A stretch of DNA of 64,000 bases from Euptelea pleiosperma (taxonomy: Eukaryota; Streptophyta; Magnoliopsida; Ranunculales; Eupteleaceae). The DNA lies in assembly GCA_035048495.1 (NCBI GenBank), contig CM068547.1, positions 18,359,913 to 18,423,912 on the forward strand, read 5' to 3'. Numbering within the stretch: the stretch's first letter is position 1; each line of letters begins with the position of its first letter. The notes under the pieces were generated by a model. The model did not search any database. It saw only the letters and a program-made list of their open reading frames with translations, and was not told the DNA's origin. The position numbers were made by a program, and so were the translations under genes. Positions 20,213 to 32,422 of the stretch are shown one piece after another.

Positions 20213-23200
20213 TCAGTCTTCATATATTGGATCAATAAGATCTATCTCGAAGGTTTGAATAGATGACACGTCTAATTCTTGAAAAGGTTTGAGACGCTGT
20301 CCATTGACCTGGAATGTTGAATTATCCTTTGGATCCTCAACAGTTATAGCCCCATAGGGCTTGACTTCAGTAACAACAAATGGGCCTGACCATCGGGACT
20401 TCAATTTTCCAGGGAAGATGTGAAGTCTAGAATTATAAAGTAAGACCTTCTGTCCCTAGTGGAAATCCTTCCTAAGAATGCTCTTGTCATGTATCCATTT
20501 CATTTTATCTTTATATTTTTTTGACAAGGCATATGAATCATTTCTCAGTTCATCCAATTCATTGAGTTGTAAATTCCTTTCCTCTCCTGCTGCGTCTAAG
20601 TCGAAATTAAGTTTTTTGATCGCCCATAGGGCGCGATGCTCAATCTCAACAGGGAGATGAAAAGGTTTACCATAAACCAACCTGTATGGAGACATATTCA
20701 ATGGAGTTTTATAAGCTGTTCGGTAAGCCCATAGAGCATCTGAGAGGCGTGTAGACCAGTCTTTACGAGTTGTATTAACTGTCTTCTCCAGTATCTGCTT
20801 GATTTGCCGATTGGAGACCTCGACCTGATCGCTGGTCTGCGGATGGTAAGCAAGGGCAACCTTATGAGTTACACCGTACTTTTTCATTAACTTTTCAAAA
20901 ACTCTATTGCAGAAATGGCTACCCCCATCACTTATAATGGTTTTGGGGGCTCCGAATCTTGTGAAAATGTACTCCCTCAAAAATCTCACCACAACTTGAT
21001 GGTCATTGGTTCTTGTAGGAATTGCCTCAATCCACTTAGAGACATAGTCCACAGCTAGGAGGATGAATTGGAAACCATTGGATGTAGGAAAGGGCCCCAT
21101 GAAATCAATACCCCACATATCGAATATCTCATCTACTTGAATATGGTTCAAGGGCATCATATTTCTCTGAGAAATTCTGCCAAGGTTTTGACAATTAGGG
21201 CAGGCCTTGCAGTAGATATGTGTTTCTCTAAACAGTGATGGCCAGTAGAATCCACATTGTAGGATTTTCTCAGCCGTCTTTTTAGAACTGAAGTGACCAC
21301 CACATGGTTGGTCATGACAAGAGGACAAGATATTCAACTGCTGAGATTCAGGGACACATAGACGAATAATCTGGTCAGGACAGTATTTATATAAATAAGG
21401 CTCGTCCCAAGAATAATACTTAACTCTTGCCAGGAATTGATTTTTGTCCTGTTTTGATCAATAAGATGGTATTTCCTCCGTCACTAGGTAATTGACAATG
21501 TCAGCATACCATGGGGTGACGGAGATAGCGAATAATTGTTCGTCAGGAAAAGTCTCGAGAATGGGCTGAGATTCAAAATTAGACTCTAAAGTCAGCCTTG
21601 ACAAGTGATCAGCCACAACATTCTCAGTTCCTTTCTTGTCCCTGATCTCTAGATCGACTTCCTGTAATAGAAGGATCCATCTTATCAATCTCGGTTTCGT
21701 CTCCTTTTTGGACATTAGATATCTCAGAGCCGCATGATCCGTATAAACTATGACTTTAGTAGCCAATAAGTATGGTCTGAATTTATCCAGAGCAAAAACA
21801 ATGGCCAGAAGCTCTTTTTCAGTAGTGGAGTAGTTTAATTGAGCCGAGTTTAAAGTCTTACTCGCATAGTATATCACATGCAGCATTTTGTTGACTCTTT
21901 GGCCCAAAACTGCTCCAAGAGCATAGTCGGATGCGTCACACATCACCTCAAAAGGTATCGTCCAATCAGGAGGACGGATGATGGGTGCAGAAGTAAGCTC
22001 AGATTTAAGACGCTCGAATGCTTTTGCACAGTCAGCATTGAAGTCAAAAGGGCTATCCTTAGCCAGAAGACTACATAGGGGTCGAGCTATCTGAGAGAAA
22101 TCCTTAATGAATCTCCTGTAGAATCCTCCATGTCCAAGAAAAGATCGAATATCACGCACAGATTTAGGAATTGGTAGGGTCGAGATAATATCAATCTTAG
22201 CTTTGTCGACCTCAATACCCTTGTCAGAAATGACATGTCTTAGTACGATTCCTTTCTTTACCATAAAGTGACATTTTTCCCAATTTAGGACAAGTCGCTT
22301 ATCCTGACATCTTGCGAGTACCAGACTCAGATGTTGGAGACAGTCATCGAAAGAGGATCCAAAGACGGAGAAGTCATCCATGAAAACTTCTAAGAACCGT
22401 TCGACCATGTCCGAAAATATACTCATCATACACCTTTGAAAAGTCGCAAGTGCATTGCAGAGGCCAAAAGGCATGCGACTGTAGGCAAAAGTGCCAAAGG
22501 GACAGGTGAACGTGGTCTTCTCATGGTCCTCGGGTGCAATGGGAATCTGATTATATCCCGAGTAACCATCTAGGAAGCAATAGTAGGAATGACCTGCAAG
22601 ACGTTCCAACATCTGATCAATGAATGGGAGAGGGAAATGGTCCTTCCGAGTGTTGGTATTGAGCCGTCTTTAGTCAATACAGACTCTCCATCCTTTCTTT
22701 AAGCGCTGGGTCACCATTTCTCCTTGATCATTTTCTACAACAGTGAATCCCGCCTTCTTAGGTACGACATGGATTGGACTCACCCATTTGCTATCAGAGA
22801 TGGGGTAAATGGTACCCGCATCTAGCAATTTTAGAATTTCATCCCGTACTACTTCTTTTAGGACTGGATTTAACCTCCTCTGGTGCTCTCTAGACGTCTT
22901 AGAGTCATCTTCAAGATAAATGTGATGTTGACACACAGAAGGGTTTATCCCACGAATGTCGTCAATGGTCCATCCTATGGTTGATTTGTGCTTCTTTAGC
23001 AACATAATCAGTCTCTCTTTTTGGGACGCAGATAGGGCAGAAGAAATGATGATAGGATAAGTCTCTTCAGGACCAAGATAAGCATAAGATAGTTCAGAGG
23101 GTAGAGGCTTAAGCTCAAGTTTCTGATCAGTGGAGCTTGATTCTTCCTCCTCTACCGAGATAGAGTTGACAGTAGTAGGATCTCTGATCATGGTTAGCAG

Positions 23201-25747
23201 AGGCTCGTACTCAACAATAGGAGGAGGAGTAGAAATCAGTGTAGCTGACTCTTGGATAGTATTATCCTCAAAAATTGTTGACTCCCATTGGAAGTCAGTA
23301 TCAAAGTGCTCTTGGCACTGTTTCAAGATATCTTCGGTGGAGTCCTGAATTAGATTCTCAACGGCACACATTTCATCTGTCACATCGCGATCGGCATCCT
23401 GTCGCATAAGTCAAAAGATGTTAACCTCAGCCTTTAGGTTGCCGAAGGCAATTGACATATTCCCGTCCCTACACCCGATGTGTGCATTCGCGGTAGCAAG
23501 GAACGGTCGGCCTAGAATGACCGGGATTCGATTATCCTGACACGGTTCTGTGTCAAGGATGATGAAGTCTACAGGGTAGTAAAAGTCAGCTACTTTCACT
23601 AGGACATCTTCAACAATTCCTCGTGGAATTTTTATGGACTGGTCGGCCAGCTTCAGAGTGATTTTTGTTGGCTTCATATCCTTGAGGCCTAACTGCTGGT
23701 ATACCGAAAACGGTATGAGATTGACACTAGCTCTTAAGTCCAACAAAGCTGTGCAACTAAAGTTATCACCGATTTCACACTGCATAGTAGGACTTCCCGG
23801 ATCCTTATGCTTAATTACACTGTTGCGTTGGATGAACGCTGTAGCTTTTTCTGCCAAAAAGGCATCTTTGGGTACATGCGTACGCTGTTTGACAGTGCAT
23901 AATTCTTTCAAGAATTTGGCATAGGAAGGGATCTGTTTGATAGCAGATAGGAAGGGGATATTGATCTGGACGTCTTTGAAAACGTCTAAGATCTCTGAAA
24001 ATTGCTGATCTCTTTTGTCTTGGACAAGCCTGTCCGGGAAGGGAGGCTTAATCCGACAATTAGATTTGTCCTTCGCCTGATATCTCTGCACTGGGATTGT
24101 AGATTTTGGTGCAGGCTTCACAGCATCAGAGGTGGATTTTGAAATGTGTTCCTCTGTGCTGGGTTTAGGAATAGGAGCGGGAGATGGCTCTGATGGTTCT
24201 TTTACTCCCATATCCACAGTCTTTCCAGATCGGAGTGTGGTAACAGCTTGTACCTCTCCTTGGTAGTTTGGATTCTGTGACTGGGAACCGACCTCATAAA
24301 CTGCACCCTTGGCATTCCCTTTAGGATTTGCAATAGGTTGGCTAGGGAAGATGCCTTTGGCTTTCTCAGCTTCTAAATTCCCGAGACGCTGCTCTAGGCG
24401 TTGCATGGACTGGGTTTGCTGCACAATAAATTGTGATAGGAGGTCTTCTAGACCTGGTTTAGGAGCAGCTTGAGCAACCAGTTCATGATTTGAGCTCATA
24501 GGGGCAGAATAATTGTAAGATTGAGGTGCAGTTTGACTTAACTGCAGATTCTGGGGATTCTGATTAGGTGCCTGTTGACCAGAGTATTGTCCTTGCTGGA
24601 ATGATCGATTTTGATTAGACGGGTATTGACTCGACTAGTTCTGACTTTGTTGGTACTGTCCCTGTTGGTATTGTCTGTTGGGTTGATTAAACCTAGGAGG
24701 ATATGTGCTTTGCGCAGGTCTTTGCTGTGGAGCAGACTGCTGCCTCCAGGAGAAGTTAGGATGATTTCTCGTATCAGGATGGTATGTTTGGCTATACGAG
24801 TTTTGGGTAGGTGGTTTAAAGGTATTAAACGCACAAACTTCTTCTTGGAGTGGAGGGGCACATCCGTCATTCAATGGACAATTTTCAGTAGAGTGGGAGG
24901 GCTGTAAACAGATATTACAGGGTTCCATTAGGTTCTCTTGACCTATATTCATGACTGGGGCAGAATGGTGAACAGGCTTGTGTACAGACACAGCCAGGGC
25001 AGAGACTGACTTGGTCAACTCTTGAATGAGGGATTTGAGTTCAGGGTCAACCTTTGCCTCATTTCCCATATTAGTTTTCAGGACCGGAGTATTTCGACTG
25101 AACTCATTGTCAATTGTCCAATGCTGGGAATTTTCACTTAATTCTCCCAGAAATTTATACGCTTCAGTAGGAGTATTATGCATGAATTTTCCTTGGCACA
25201 TTGACTCAACCATAGTGCGGGACTCATCAGTAAGTCCCTTGTAGAAAATGTGAACCAGACTGCCTTTGTCGATACTGTGATGTGGACACTTAGTCAGATG
25301 ATCCTGGAATCGTTCCCAGGCTTCATAAAATTTCTCATTGGACTTTTGTCGGAAGTCCTGTATGAGTTGTTTCATTTGATTAGTACGAGTCATGGTGTAA
25401 AATTTGGACATAAATTTTCCTACAAGTTCTTTCCAACTTGTGATAGAATCTGCAGGAAGAGAGTAAAGCCAGTCCGAGGCTCTATCCTTTAGAGAGAAAG
25501 GAAAAACTCTCAGTCTAACATTGTCATCATCAAGATTCTGATTTCTAAAGAGCAGGATGACATGTTGAAATTCCCTGATATGGGAATAGGGGTCTTCTCT
25601 GGGGAGACTTCTAAAAGTTGGCAGCATTTGAATAGTTTGCGGCCTGATCTCGAATTGTACCGCCGTAGTAGGTGGAAGAACAATGCATGATGGCGGGTTG
25701 GCCGAGATCGGCGCATACGTCTCGATGAGGGGACGTTCGTCTCCCAT
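20213..25747 (-). pseudogene. Element A gag-pol polyprotein, five in-frame stops
   Basis: One reading frame from the ATG at 25747 (MGDERPLIETY) to the stop at 20213, about 1840 codons with no frameshift. Retrotransposon Gag capsid domain: about 25180-25590. CCHC zinc knuckle CNICLQPSHSTENC: 24881-24922. Protease: near 23740, where the active-site motif reads DLRAS instead of the usual D-[ST/L]-GAS. RT: about 22880-22200, with catalytic FMDD at 22373-22384. RNase H: about 21950-21600 (CDAS, EKELLA, YTDHAAL, VADHLS). Integrase: HHCC finger near 21320-21190 and catalytic D, D, E at about 21106, 20929 and 20821. Stops: TAG 24632-24634, TGA 23408-23410, TAA 22667-22669, TGA 21455-21457, TAG 20453-20455. 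The copy is not translatable as a whole, although the domains themselves are well preserved. Confidence 0.93.
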
Positions 25748-27313
25748 GACGATGAAGGTATTTTCTCTGGAAGAGGGGGGTGGAAAGGAGGAGGGGTGAT
25801 GAATAGTGGAAGACTCCAATGTAAGAGAATGATTCTCAGATCGAATCAATCTACGATTGGATCTAGTCCAAGCGGGCATGTGCTGAAAGAGCAAGCCTCT
25901 AGAGTCGGCAAGAGGTGTATGAAACCGAATGAGCCTAGATGATGCACACAGAGCAACATATATTCTTAACCTAAACAATCAGGATAGTATTATGAATTAT
26001 CTTGTTAGTGTAGGGATAGTGTAGATTATGACAGTGGGCGGACCACTGGTTTATCTTCAAATACCCGCCGGACTAACTTTTCACTCTGTAGGTTCTCACC
26101 AGGATACACTCTTCAAAGAAAATCCGCTAGTACTAACTCAAGTTGACTGCAAGATAATCCGAAGCCTAGACAGACGTGCGGCACATCGGCTGACTTAAGT
26201 ACGCCCCAGACTAACCGGATTTGTCAAGCGTGAAGATGAGTTTTCCCAGAAGAGGAGCTAGGGTTGGTTCGTGTTCCTAATCCGACACTAGCTAATCCGA
26301 CAGACAATCAAGGAGGCTACTTACGAGCTCGGTATACTTGAGTAGTAGGGACCTATGGGTGTGTTAGATAACAGGGACCCGCACTCATGGACTTAATCGA
26401 CTTGATCTTTGAAGGGGTCGCTTTATGTGGAGTTTTTCTCGAACACCGATCTAAGTGGGCTCTATTCTTGATTGATTTTAATTCTTGGCTGTGGTTGCAC
26501 AAAAGCTGGAATGACGAGGTGAGTGATGAAATCCCACCAGTTTCAAGTTAGAGCTGGGTTTGCTCTTTAATGTATTTTATTATGGCCAAACCAAGCAGTT
26601 TCGATAATTTTTGCAAAAGCAAATAGACAATCGGCACAGTATTTTGCACAATGAGCAAGATCGCACTCAAGGCGAGGTGTAGAAACTTACCTACCCGTTG
26701 GCTACGCACGGGGTCTCCTCCGTGAGATAGGGAGGGGTATCCAAATGGGCTTGGGCCCGACTCCACCTCTTTGAGCTTTCGCTCCCTACTCACTTGGTAA
26801 ACGCAATCCGCAATCACGTTAGTCCACAATGGTCTATGGTATGTAATTGGAAGGTATACCGCCTTTGGGGTTTCAAGAAACACATAATGATTTAGGGCAG
26901 GTATTGTGAATTAGTTCTGATTAGGGTTTGAAATTCAACTTTAGCTATTTCCGAATTAGTATTCGAAAATATCTACTTTTGAATTACCCGGAGTTGGAAA
27001 TCTTCCAATTTGAATCAAATAACCAATGGTGATCTAACTAGAAATAGCAGAATTGAAATCTGACCCTAATATTTTTGGTATTTTTTTTTTAATTAGTTAA
27101 TTATCTAGCAGTTATTCTAAAAGGAGAGAAAATAAAGTCTTAAGTTATTACAACTTTGCACTCGGCCGTCCGAGGCATTAAAATAATAAGTGGAAAATGT
27201 GAAAAATAAAGTGGAAAGTTTCCTATCTGGATCGGATCTTGAAGATTAAGCAGCTTTCCGAATTCCTGTTCGTCTTTTTGCAATCCCGTCAACCGAGCGG
27301 CAACGGCGCCATT
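25748..27313 (-). other. Element A 5' leader
   Basis: Untranslated leader between the 5' LTR and gag. No credible ORF. Several blocks are shared with the element B leader (around 26030-26060, 26160-26185 and 26750-26770). The primer site at its right end is listed separately. Confidence 0.8.
27293..27311 (-). other. Element A primer binding site (tRNA-Asp type)
   Basis: The minus strand reads TGGCGCCGTTGCCGCTCGG, two bases from the LTR end. The first 14 bases equal the site complementary to plant tRNA-Asp that many Athila/Tat gypsy elements use; the rest diverges. Confidence 0.85.
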
Positions 27314-28968
27314 TGAAATTAAGGTTTTTCCGCGTCGTTGATTACGGAAACCTTAGATCTCAACAATATTTGTAATTTCTCCGAATTGGTTCACTTAATC
27401 TGCAAATAAGTAGACTTGCACAGTGGCTCGTGTCGGATATCGTCCGCACTCGGGATTAGTTATCACAATAAGAAACAAGAATAATCAGAAAATGCTCGGA
27501 ATAAATAGAAGGGTGAGAATGGTGGAGGTTGTTTTAAAATATGTTTGAGATTGTTGTTAAAACTATTAGAATGAAAAAAAACATAAGAGAAACGAGAATG
27601 AAAAACAAAATAAATGAAAACAACTTAAACTTGAATTTAAAACTTGTTCATTAAACTAAAAATAAATGCTTACAATGCTTGTTCAAATGCTTTACAACGG
27701 AAATAACATTAAACCAAATTAATCTAGAAAGCCATTAAAATATTACCCTAGAAAGCATGTAAAGGTAGAGAGGGAAAGAAGAGAGTGAAAGAAGGTAGGA
27801 AGGTTAGAGAGATGAATTAGAGAGAAGCTTACCATTGAAGAGGTAAATGGTGCAACTTCTATTGGATAGAACTCAATAGGATTGAGGATTGTAGCCTTTG
27901 ATTGTGGCGAATGGAATGGACAGCAAGGAGACGTTGCTGTTTGACGCTTTACACTTCGAGGTGGAGGCGTTAATGGTGAGCTCGCTGGAGTTGCTTGCCG
28001 GAGAAGAAGGGTGAAGAAGAAGAGAAAGAAAGAGAGGAAGAGAAGGGGGAGGGAACCAACCCAAGAAGGAGAGAGAATGAATCTCTTATAGACTTTTTTT
28101 TTTCTTTTTTGCTTGTTGTAAAAATGATGACCGTTGGATCTAGAGAGATCCAACGGTTGGGAATGGGTTAGTTAGATGAGAGAGAGAGAGTGACTAGGAT
28201 AGAGAGATATGGGGAGAGAAGAATCAGTCAAGTGAGACCAATTCTCTCTTCTTGTTGCAAATGGGCATGGGCATGGGTCATGGTCATGGGCATGGGCATG
28301 GGTCATGGGTATGGGCATGGGTCATGGGTATGGGCATGGGTCATGGGTCATGGGTCATGGGTCATGGGTCATGGGCTTAGGTCATGGGCCAAGATAGATA
28401 GATAAAGAGAGAAATAGGAGAGAGGTGAGAGAAAAATATAAAAATAAAAGCATTGGAGGGTCTTGAACCCTGGTCTTCTTTATTCTCTCTCGTCTACTCC
28501 ACCAATAAGTCAAACTTATCCTTTGATGTCAATTGGTGTGGCCTTAACACCTAAGTCCTTCTCTTGTTCTCCAGCCATTCTCTCTCTTAGTCCTTGTTCT
28601 GGCTCTACGATCCTCTAGCTTTGCCCGTATATGTCTTCTATCTTTTTATCCTAGCCTGTTGGCTCTTTAAGCTTTGATAGAAGTCTTCTGTGGTTGATCG
28701 TGGGCCCGCCAGTCCTCGAGAATCGCCCGATAGGGTCTCCTACAAGTGAAAAAGTGCGTAATGAGATTCAACTAAAACACCTTGATACTAGACTATCCGA
28801 AATGCGTATATTTCATGCAAATAGTCGATTTTCGTCGAATGAATGCGTTTTAAGCAATGGAAGAAACTCTTATATGGAAAAGTCGACAAAAAGACAAGTT
28901 TTACGGAGGAGAATGCGACATCGCTATAAGGATAATGGCTTAAAATAAGCACTTTTGAGCGAATATCA
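27314..28968 (-). repeat. Element A 5' LTR (1655 bp)
   Basis: Bounded by TGAAATTAAGG (27314) and GAATATCA (28968), followed by the target duplication CTTGC. It is nearly identical to the 3' LTR. The minisatellite is at 28261-28392. The TATA-like motif at about 28082-28092 reads CTATAAGAGAT on the minus strand, slightly weaker than in the 3' LTR. Confidence 0.93.
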
Positions 28969-28973
28969 CTTGC

Positions 28974-29380
28974 CCATTAACTTCAAAGTAATGCTTTTTC
29001 GGTCATCGTCAATCTCAAATTTTTTATGCCAAGTTAACAGGAAAAAGATGCTTTATTTACAATGAAAATAAGCGTTATTCAACAATCAGAATATGAAAAT
29101 AACTCTTAAGATGACATAAAAGGAAGGAAATCATTTAACTTGACTTCTTCCGACAACAAGTCCTTGTTGTGAGAAGGAACATTGCCCCAAGTCACTACTT
29201 GCAAAAGGGCATAACCAGACGTGCGAACGATCACCCCCAACTCATTGGCGAAAGAGGCTGCAGTACTGCCTACGGGTTGCTATAGTTCATTCCACTCTAC
29301 AACCAATTTTGTCACAGGTGTAACACCGAAATGACCAATGCCCCGCGTGGGCCCTCTCCTCCTGTCACTGCTCGAAGCTG
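28974..29380 (-). pseudogene. CACTA second gene (Transposase_24-like), 5' part
   Basis: The minus-strand exon at about 29158-29378 reads RGPTRGIGHFGVTPVTKLVV, then QPVGSTAASFANELGVIVR and TWGNVPSHNKDLL. This is the conserved N-terminal path of plant CACTA second-gene products. After a short gap, LLTWHKKFEIDDDRKSITLK runs to the element A junction at 28973. The frame resumes at 16596 with MGK-RFRDW once the duplicated CTTGC is counted once. So element A interrupted an exon of this gene. Confidence 0.8.
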
Positions 29381-29825
29381 TTTAAAGAGTTAAAAGATAA
29401 GAACAAAACAAAAATATACCAATGACTATACAAGATGTACAACTTATCATACCAATGCTGCCAGCAATGGACTACTGAATAGATGGGCTATGTATCTCCT
29501 CTGGAACCATACCCAAAGTAGTGTCAACATGTGTCCCCTGCTGCTAATGTGCCGTAGTGGAAGGGGCATTTGTCCCTACTGCTGCACACTAGAAGTAGAG
29601 GGGGCCCCCTACTGCTGCGCTCTAAAAGTTTTAAGTACCAATGTATATGACATAAAGTTTTAAGTATCAATGTATATGACTTAAAGCTTTCCAATATGTA
29701 TGTCATATACATTGGTACTGCCCCCTGCATAGTAAATAATTCGATTACAATCCAAACATAAAGAAAGCTTTAAGTACCAATGTATATGACATACATATTG
29801 GAAGTAGATTTGAAATGGTTAGACT
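29381..29825. other. Between the CACTA genes, with a repeated palindromic segment
   Basis: Contains three direct copies of a TAAGTACCAATGTATATGACA-like segment (about 29635, 29664, 29771) and one inverted copy (about 29696-29720). These could form a long stem-loop. Otherwise no gene is seen; it is probably intron or intergenic sequence within the transposon. Confidence 0.6.
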
Positions 29826-32422
29826 TACTCAATAAATGGTGCGACTTTAGAGCAGTTCATGAGCACGTAGAGACAACTTTGTTCCCATTCATCGTTAAGT
29901 AACATGCGTGACGTAGCCTGCCCTACAACACGATCAGTTCCTGTAAAAATGGATACCTTCCCACGAGATTCAGCATCAACAACATCGTTATTCTGCTGTG
30001 GTCGGTTGAACCTTGTCTCAATCCCATGCAAGTATCTCGAGCAAAAAGTCAACGATTCTTCACAGATATACCCTTTTGCAATTGAACCCTCAGGATAGTT
30101 CTTATTTTGGACATATGCCTTCAACCTGTGCAGGTACTTCTCTATTGGATACATCCATCGGTATTGCACTGGTCCAGCCAACTTGGCCTCACCAGCTAGA
30201 TGAATAGGCAAGTGCACCATAATATCAAAAAAAGTCAGCTAAAAGATCATTTTCAATTTACAAAGTGTTACAGCAATCCGCGATTCAAGTTGCTCCAACT
30301 CTTCCACCTTCAACACTTTCGAACATAATTGTCTGAAGAACATGGACAACTCAATCAATGCTGAACAGACATTCTTAGGTAAGATACTACGTATTGCAAG
30401 CGGAAGAAATTGTTGCATAAGAACATGGCAATCGTGACTTTTGAGGCCTGAGATCTTGCACTGTTTGACCTGAACACATTGTGAGAAGTTCGATGAATAA
30501 CTATCTGAAACCTTGACCTCCTTTAAGACTTTGCAAAATTTTCTTTTTTCAAGTAACGACATCGTGTGGCATGCAGGAGGTAGTAAAAGTTTTCTCCCGT
30601 CTGATTTAGGATGAAGTTTTTTTCTGATGCGCATTCTCATTATATCTAGATGAGCCTTTAAGTTGTCTTTTGAACCCTCCATGTCCAACACTGTCCTGAT
30701 GACATTATCACAGACATTCTTCTTAATGTGCATAACATCCAAATTGTGCCGCAACAAAAGATCTTTCCAATATGGCAATTAGAAGAAAATGCTCTTCTTC
30801 TTTCAATTCTTTGGTAAATTACAATCATCTCTCTTTCTCTTTCTCCTAGTGATATCCTTATTTGCCTTGCCGAGTGTGATCTGCTCATAATCATATAATT
30901 GATCGAGCACATCCCCGCCAGTCAACAGTTTGGGCGCATTCCTTGTTTCTGTTTTGCCATCAAACGACCTTTTGTTTAATCAAAATTTATGATCATGTGA
31001 AAGAAATCGACGATGTCCCATGTAGCATTCTTTGCGTCTTTCTATCAATCTAACCGAACATGTCTCCTTGTAGCAAGAGGGACAAGCAAGTTTTCCTTTA
31101 GTGCTGCATCCTAACAAGTTCGCTAATGCAGGGAAGTCATTAATATTCCATATAACTCCTGCACGGCATCGAAAATTTTGCTTTAAAGAGGCGTAGTACA
31201 CCTCAAATCCATCTGTCCACAATTTCTTCAACTCCTTTATCAATGGTTTCAAGTACACATCAATGTCGTTCTCGGGAGCTTTGGGACCAGGAATAAGCAA
31301 CGTCAACATGAAAGACGTCGGCTTCATACACATCAACGGCGGTAAATTATATGTAATAAGAACTATTGGCCATGTGCTGTGCGGAGTGCTCGTATAACTA
31401 AATGGGGTAAAACCATCACTCCCTACCCCAAGTTGAACATTTTTCGATTTAGACCCAAACGATGGGTATTGCATGTCTAAAGTTTCCCATGTCTTAGAGA
31501 CTGCTAGATGTCTCAACACACCATCTTTCGTACGACCCTCATCATGCCATCTCATTTGCTTGGCTATTTTTGAACACATAAACAACCTTTGAAGCTTAGG
31601 TTTTAATAGAAAATAATGCAGAATCTTTACAGGTATCTTCGTATACTCTGCAGACGAAGTGAAAGCCTCTTCAATAGACTGACGTGTAGCCGATTTCCAC
31701 CTGGATGCACCAGATACACCACATTCATTTGCGTTCTCATTCTCCTTCCAATACAGCATGCAGTCATTTGGGTACGCATCTATCTTCGTGTAATGCAGAA
31801 CAAGATCTCCAAGGATCTTTTTTGATTCGTAATGATTCTTGGGCAACTTTTCACCAATAGGCAGTACCTCTTTTAACAATTCAAGTAACATGTCGAATGA
31901 TTTGTTACTCCATCCGTTTAGATACTTCAAGTGTAATAGTCTTATAATGAAAGATAATTTGAAAAATTTTGTGCAACCTAGATACAGTTCAGTTTCAGCA
32001 TCCTTCAACATCTCATAAAATTTAATCGATTCCTGATTTGGCTTAGCCAGTCCGGTCTCCATCGATTCATTCTCTTCTTCATGATCAGGATGGGATATTC
32101 CAAATGCATCTTCTAACATTCCTTGCATATCATCGCACTCATCATCACCCTCATTAGGCTCATTCCCCGTATCGTCATCTGTAATTGAATCCTCCCCATG
32201 GCGATTCTGGATGGTGTAGTCCGTCATTATTCCAAGCCATAATAAGTCACCATGCGCATCAATTCTATCCCTTAAGATCACATTCCGGCAGTTGACACAT
32301 GGACATCGGATCTTGTCTCCAAACCTTGTATTACCAAATGCAAAACTCAAGAATTGCTCAACTCTGACTTGATACTCACGAGTATCTCTTCGCTTCTCAA
32401 TCCAACTTTTATCCATCGGCAT
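29826..32422 (-). pseudogene. TNP2-like CACTA transposase
   Basis: DNA-cutting transposase of CACTA elements, recognised by domain order on the minus strand. Transpos_assoc (about 32416-32190) begins MDKSWIEKRRDTREY and has the IRCPCVNCRN cysteine cluster. Transposase_21 (about 31950-30980) includes LYLGCTKFFKLSFIIRLLHL and YWKENENANECGVSGASRWK. A segment follows with NKRSFDGKTETRNAPKLLTG and LLRHNLDVMHIKKNVCDNVI (30700-30970). DUF4218 (about 30400-29826) has IRSILPKNVCSALIELSMFF and MVHLPIHLAGEAKLAGPVQY. The frame is constant but broken by stops at 30977-30979 (TGA), near 30808 (TGA), 30779-30781 (TAA) and 30236-30238 (TAG). The 3' end of DUF4218 meets a donor-like GTAAGT at 29832. The copy is dead, but family membership is clear. 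Confidence 0.9.

Larger units (their letters stand above)
16597..28968 (-). mobile_element. Gypsy element A: full-length Ty3/gypsy retrotransposon
   Basis: A complete insertion of 12372 bp on the minus strand, with 5-bp target duplications CTTGC at 16592-16596 and 28969-28973. LTRs are 16597-18267 (3') and 27314-28968 (5'), nearly identical apart from a minisatellite length change and a few substitutions, so the insertion is young. The primer site is tRNA-Asp type. The internal region holds one gag-pol frame with domains in Ty3/gypsy order (protease, RT, RNase H, integrase). Motifs and primer type fit the Athila/Tat side of the family, but no envelope-like ORF follows integrase. It inserted into an exon of the CACTA gene. 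Confidence 0.95.

Noticed and set aside
17470..28405. Gly/His/Met/Trp-rich ORFs (GHGHG-like) at 17470-17679 and 28190-28405
   Set aside because: They are translations of the ATGGGY minisatellite in the element A LTRs.
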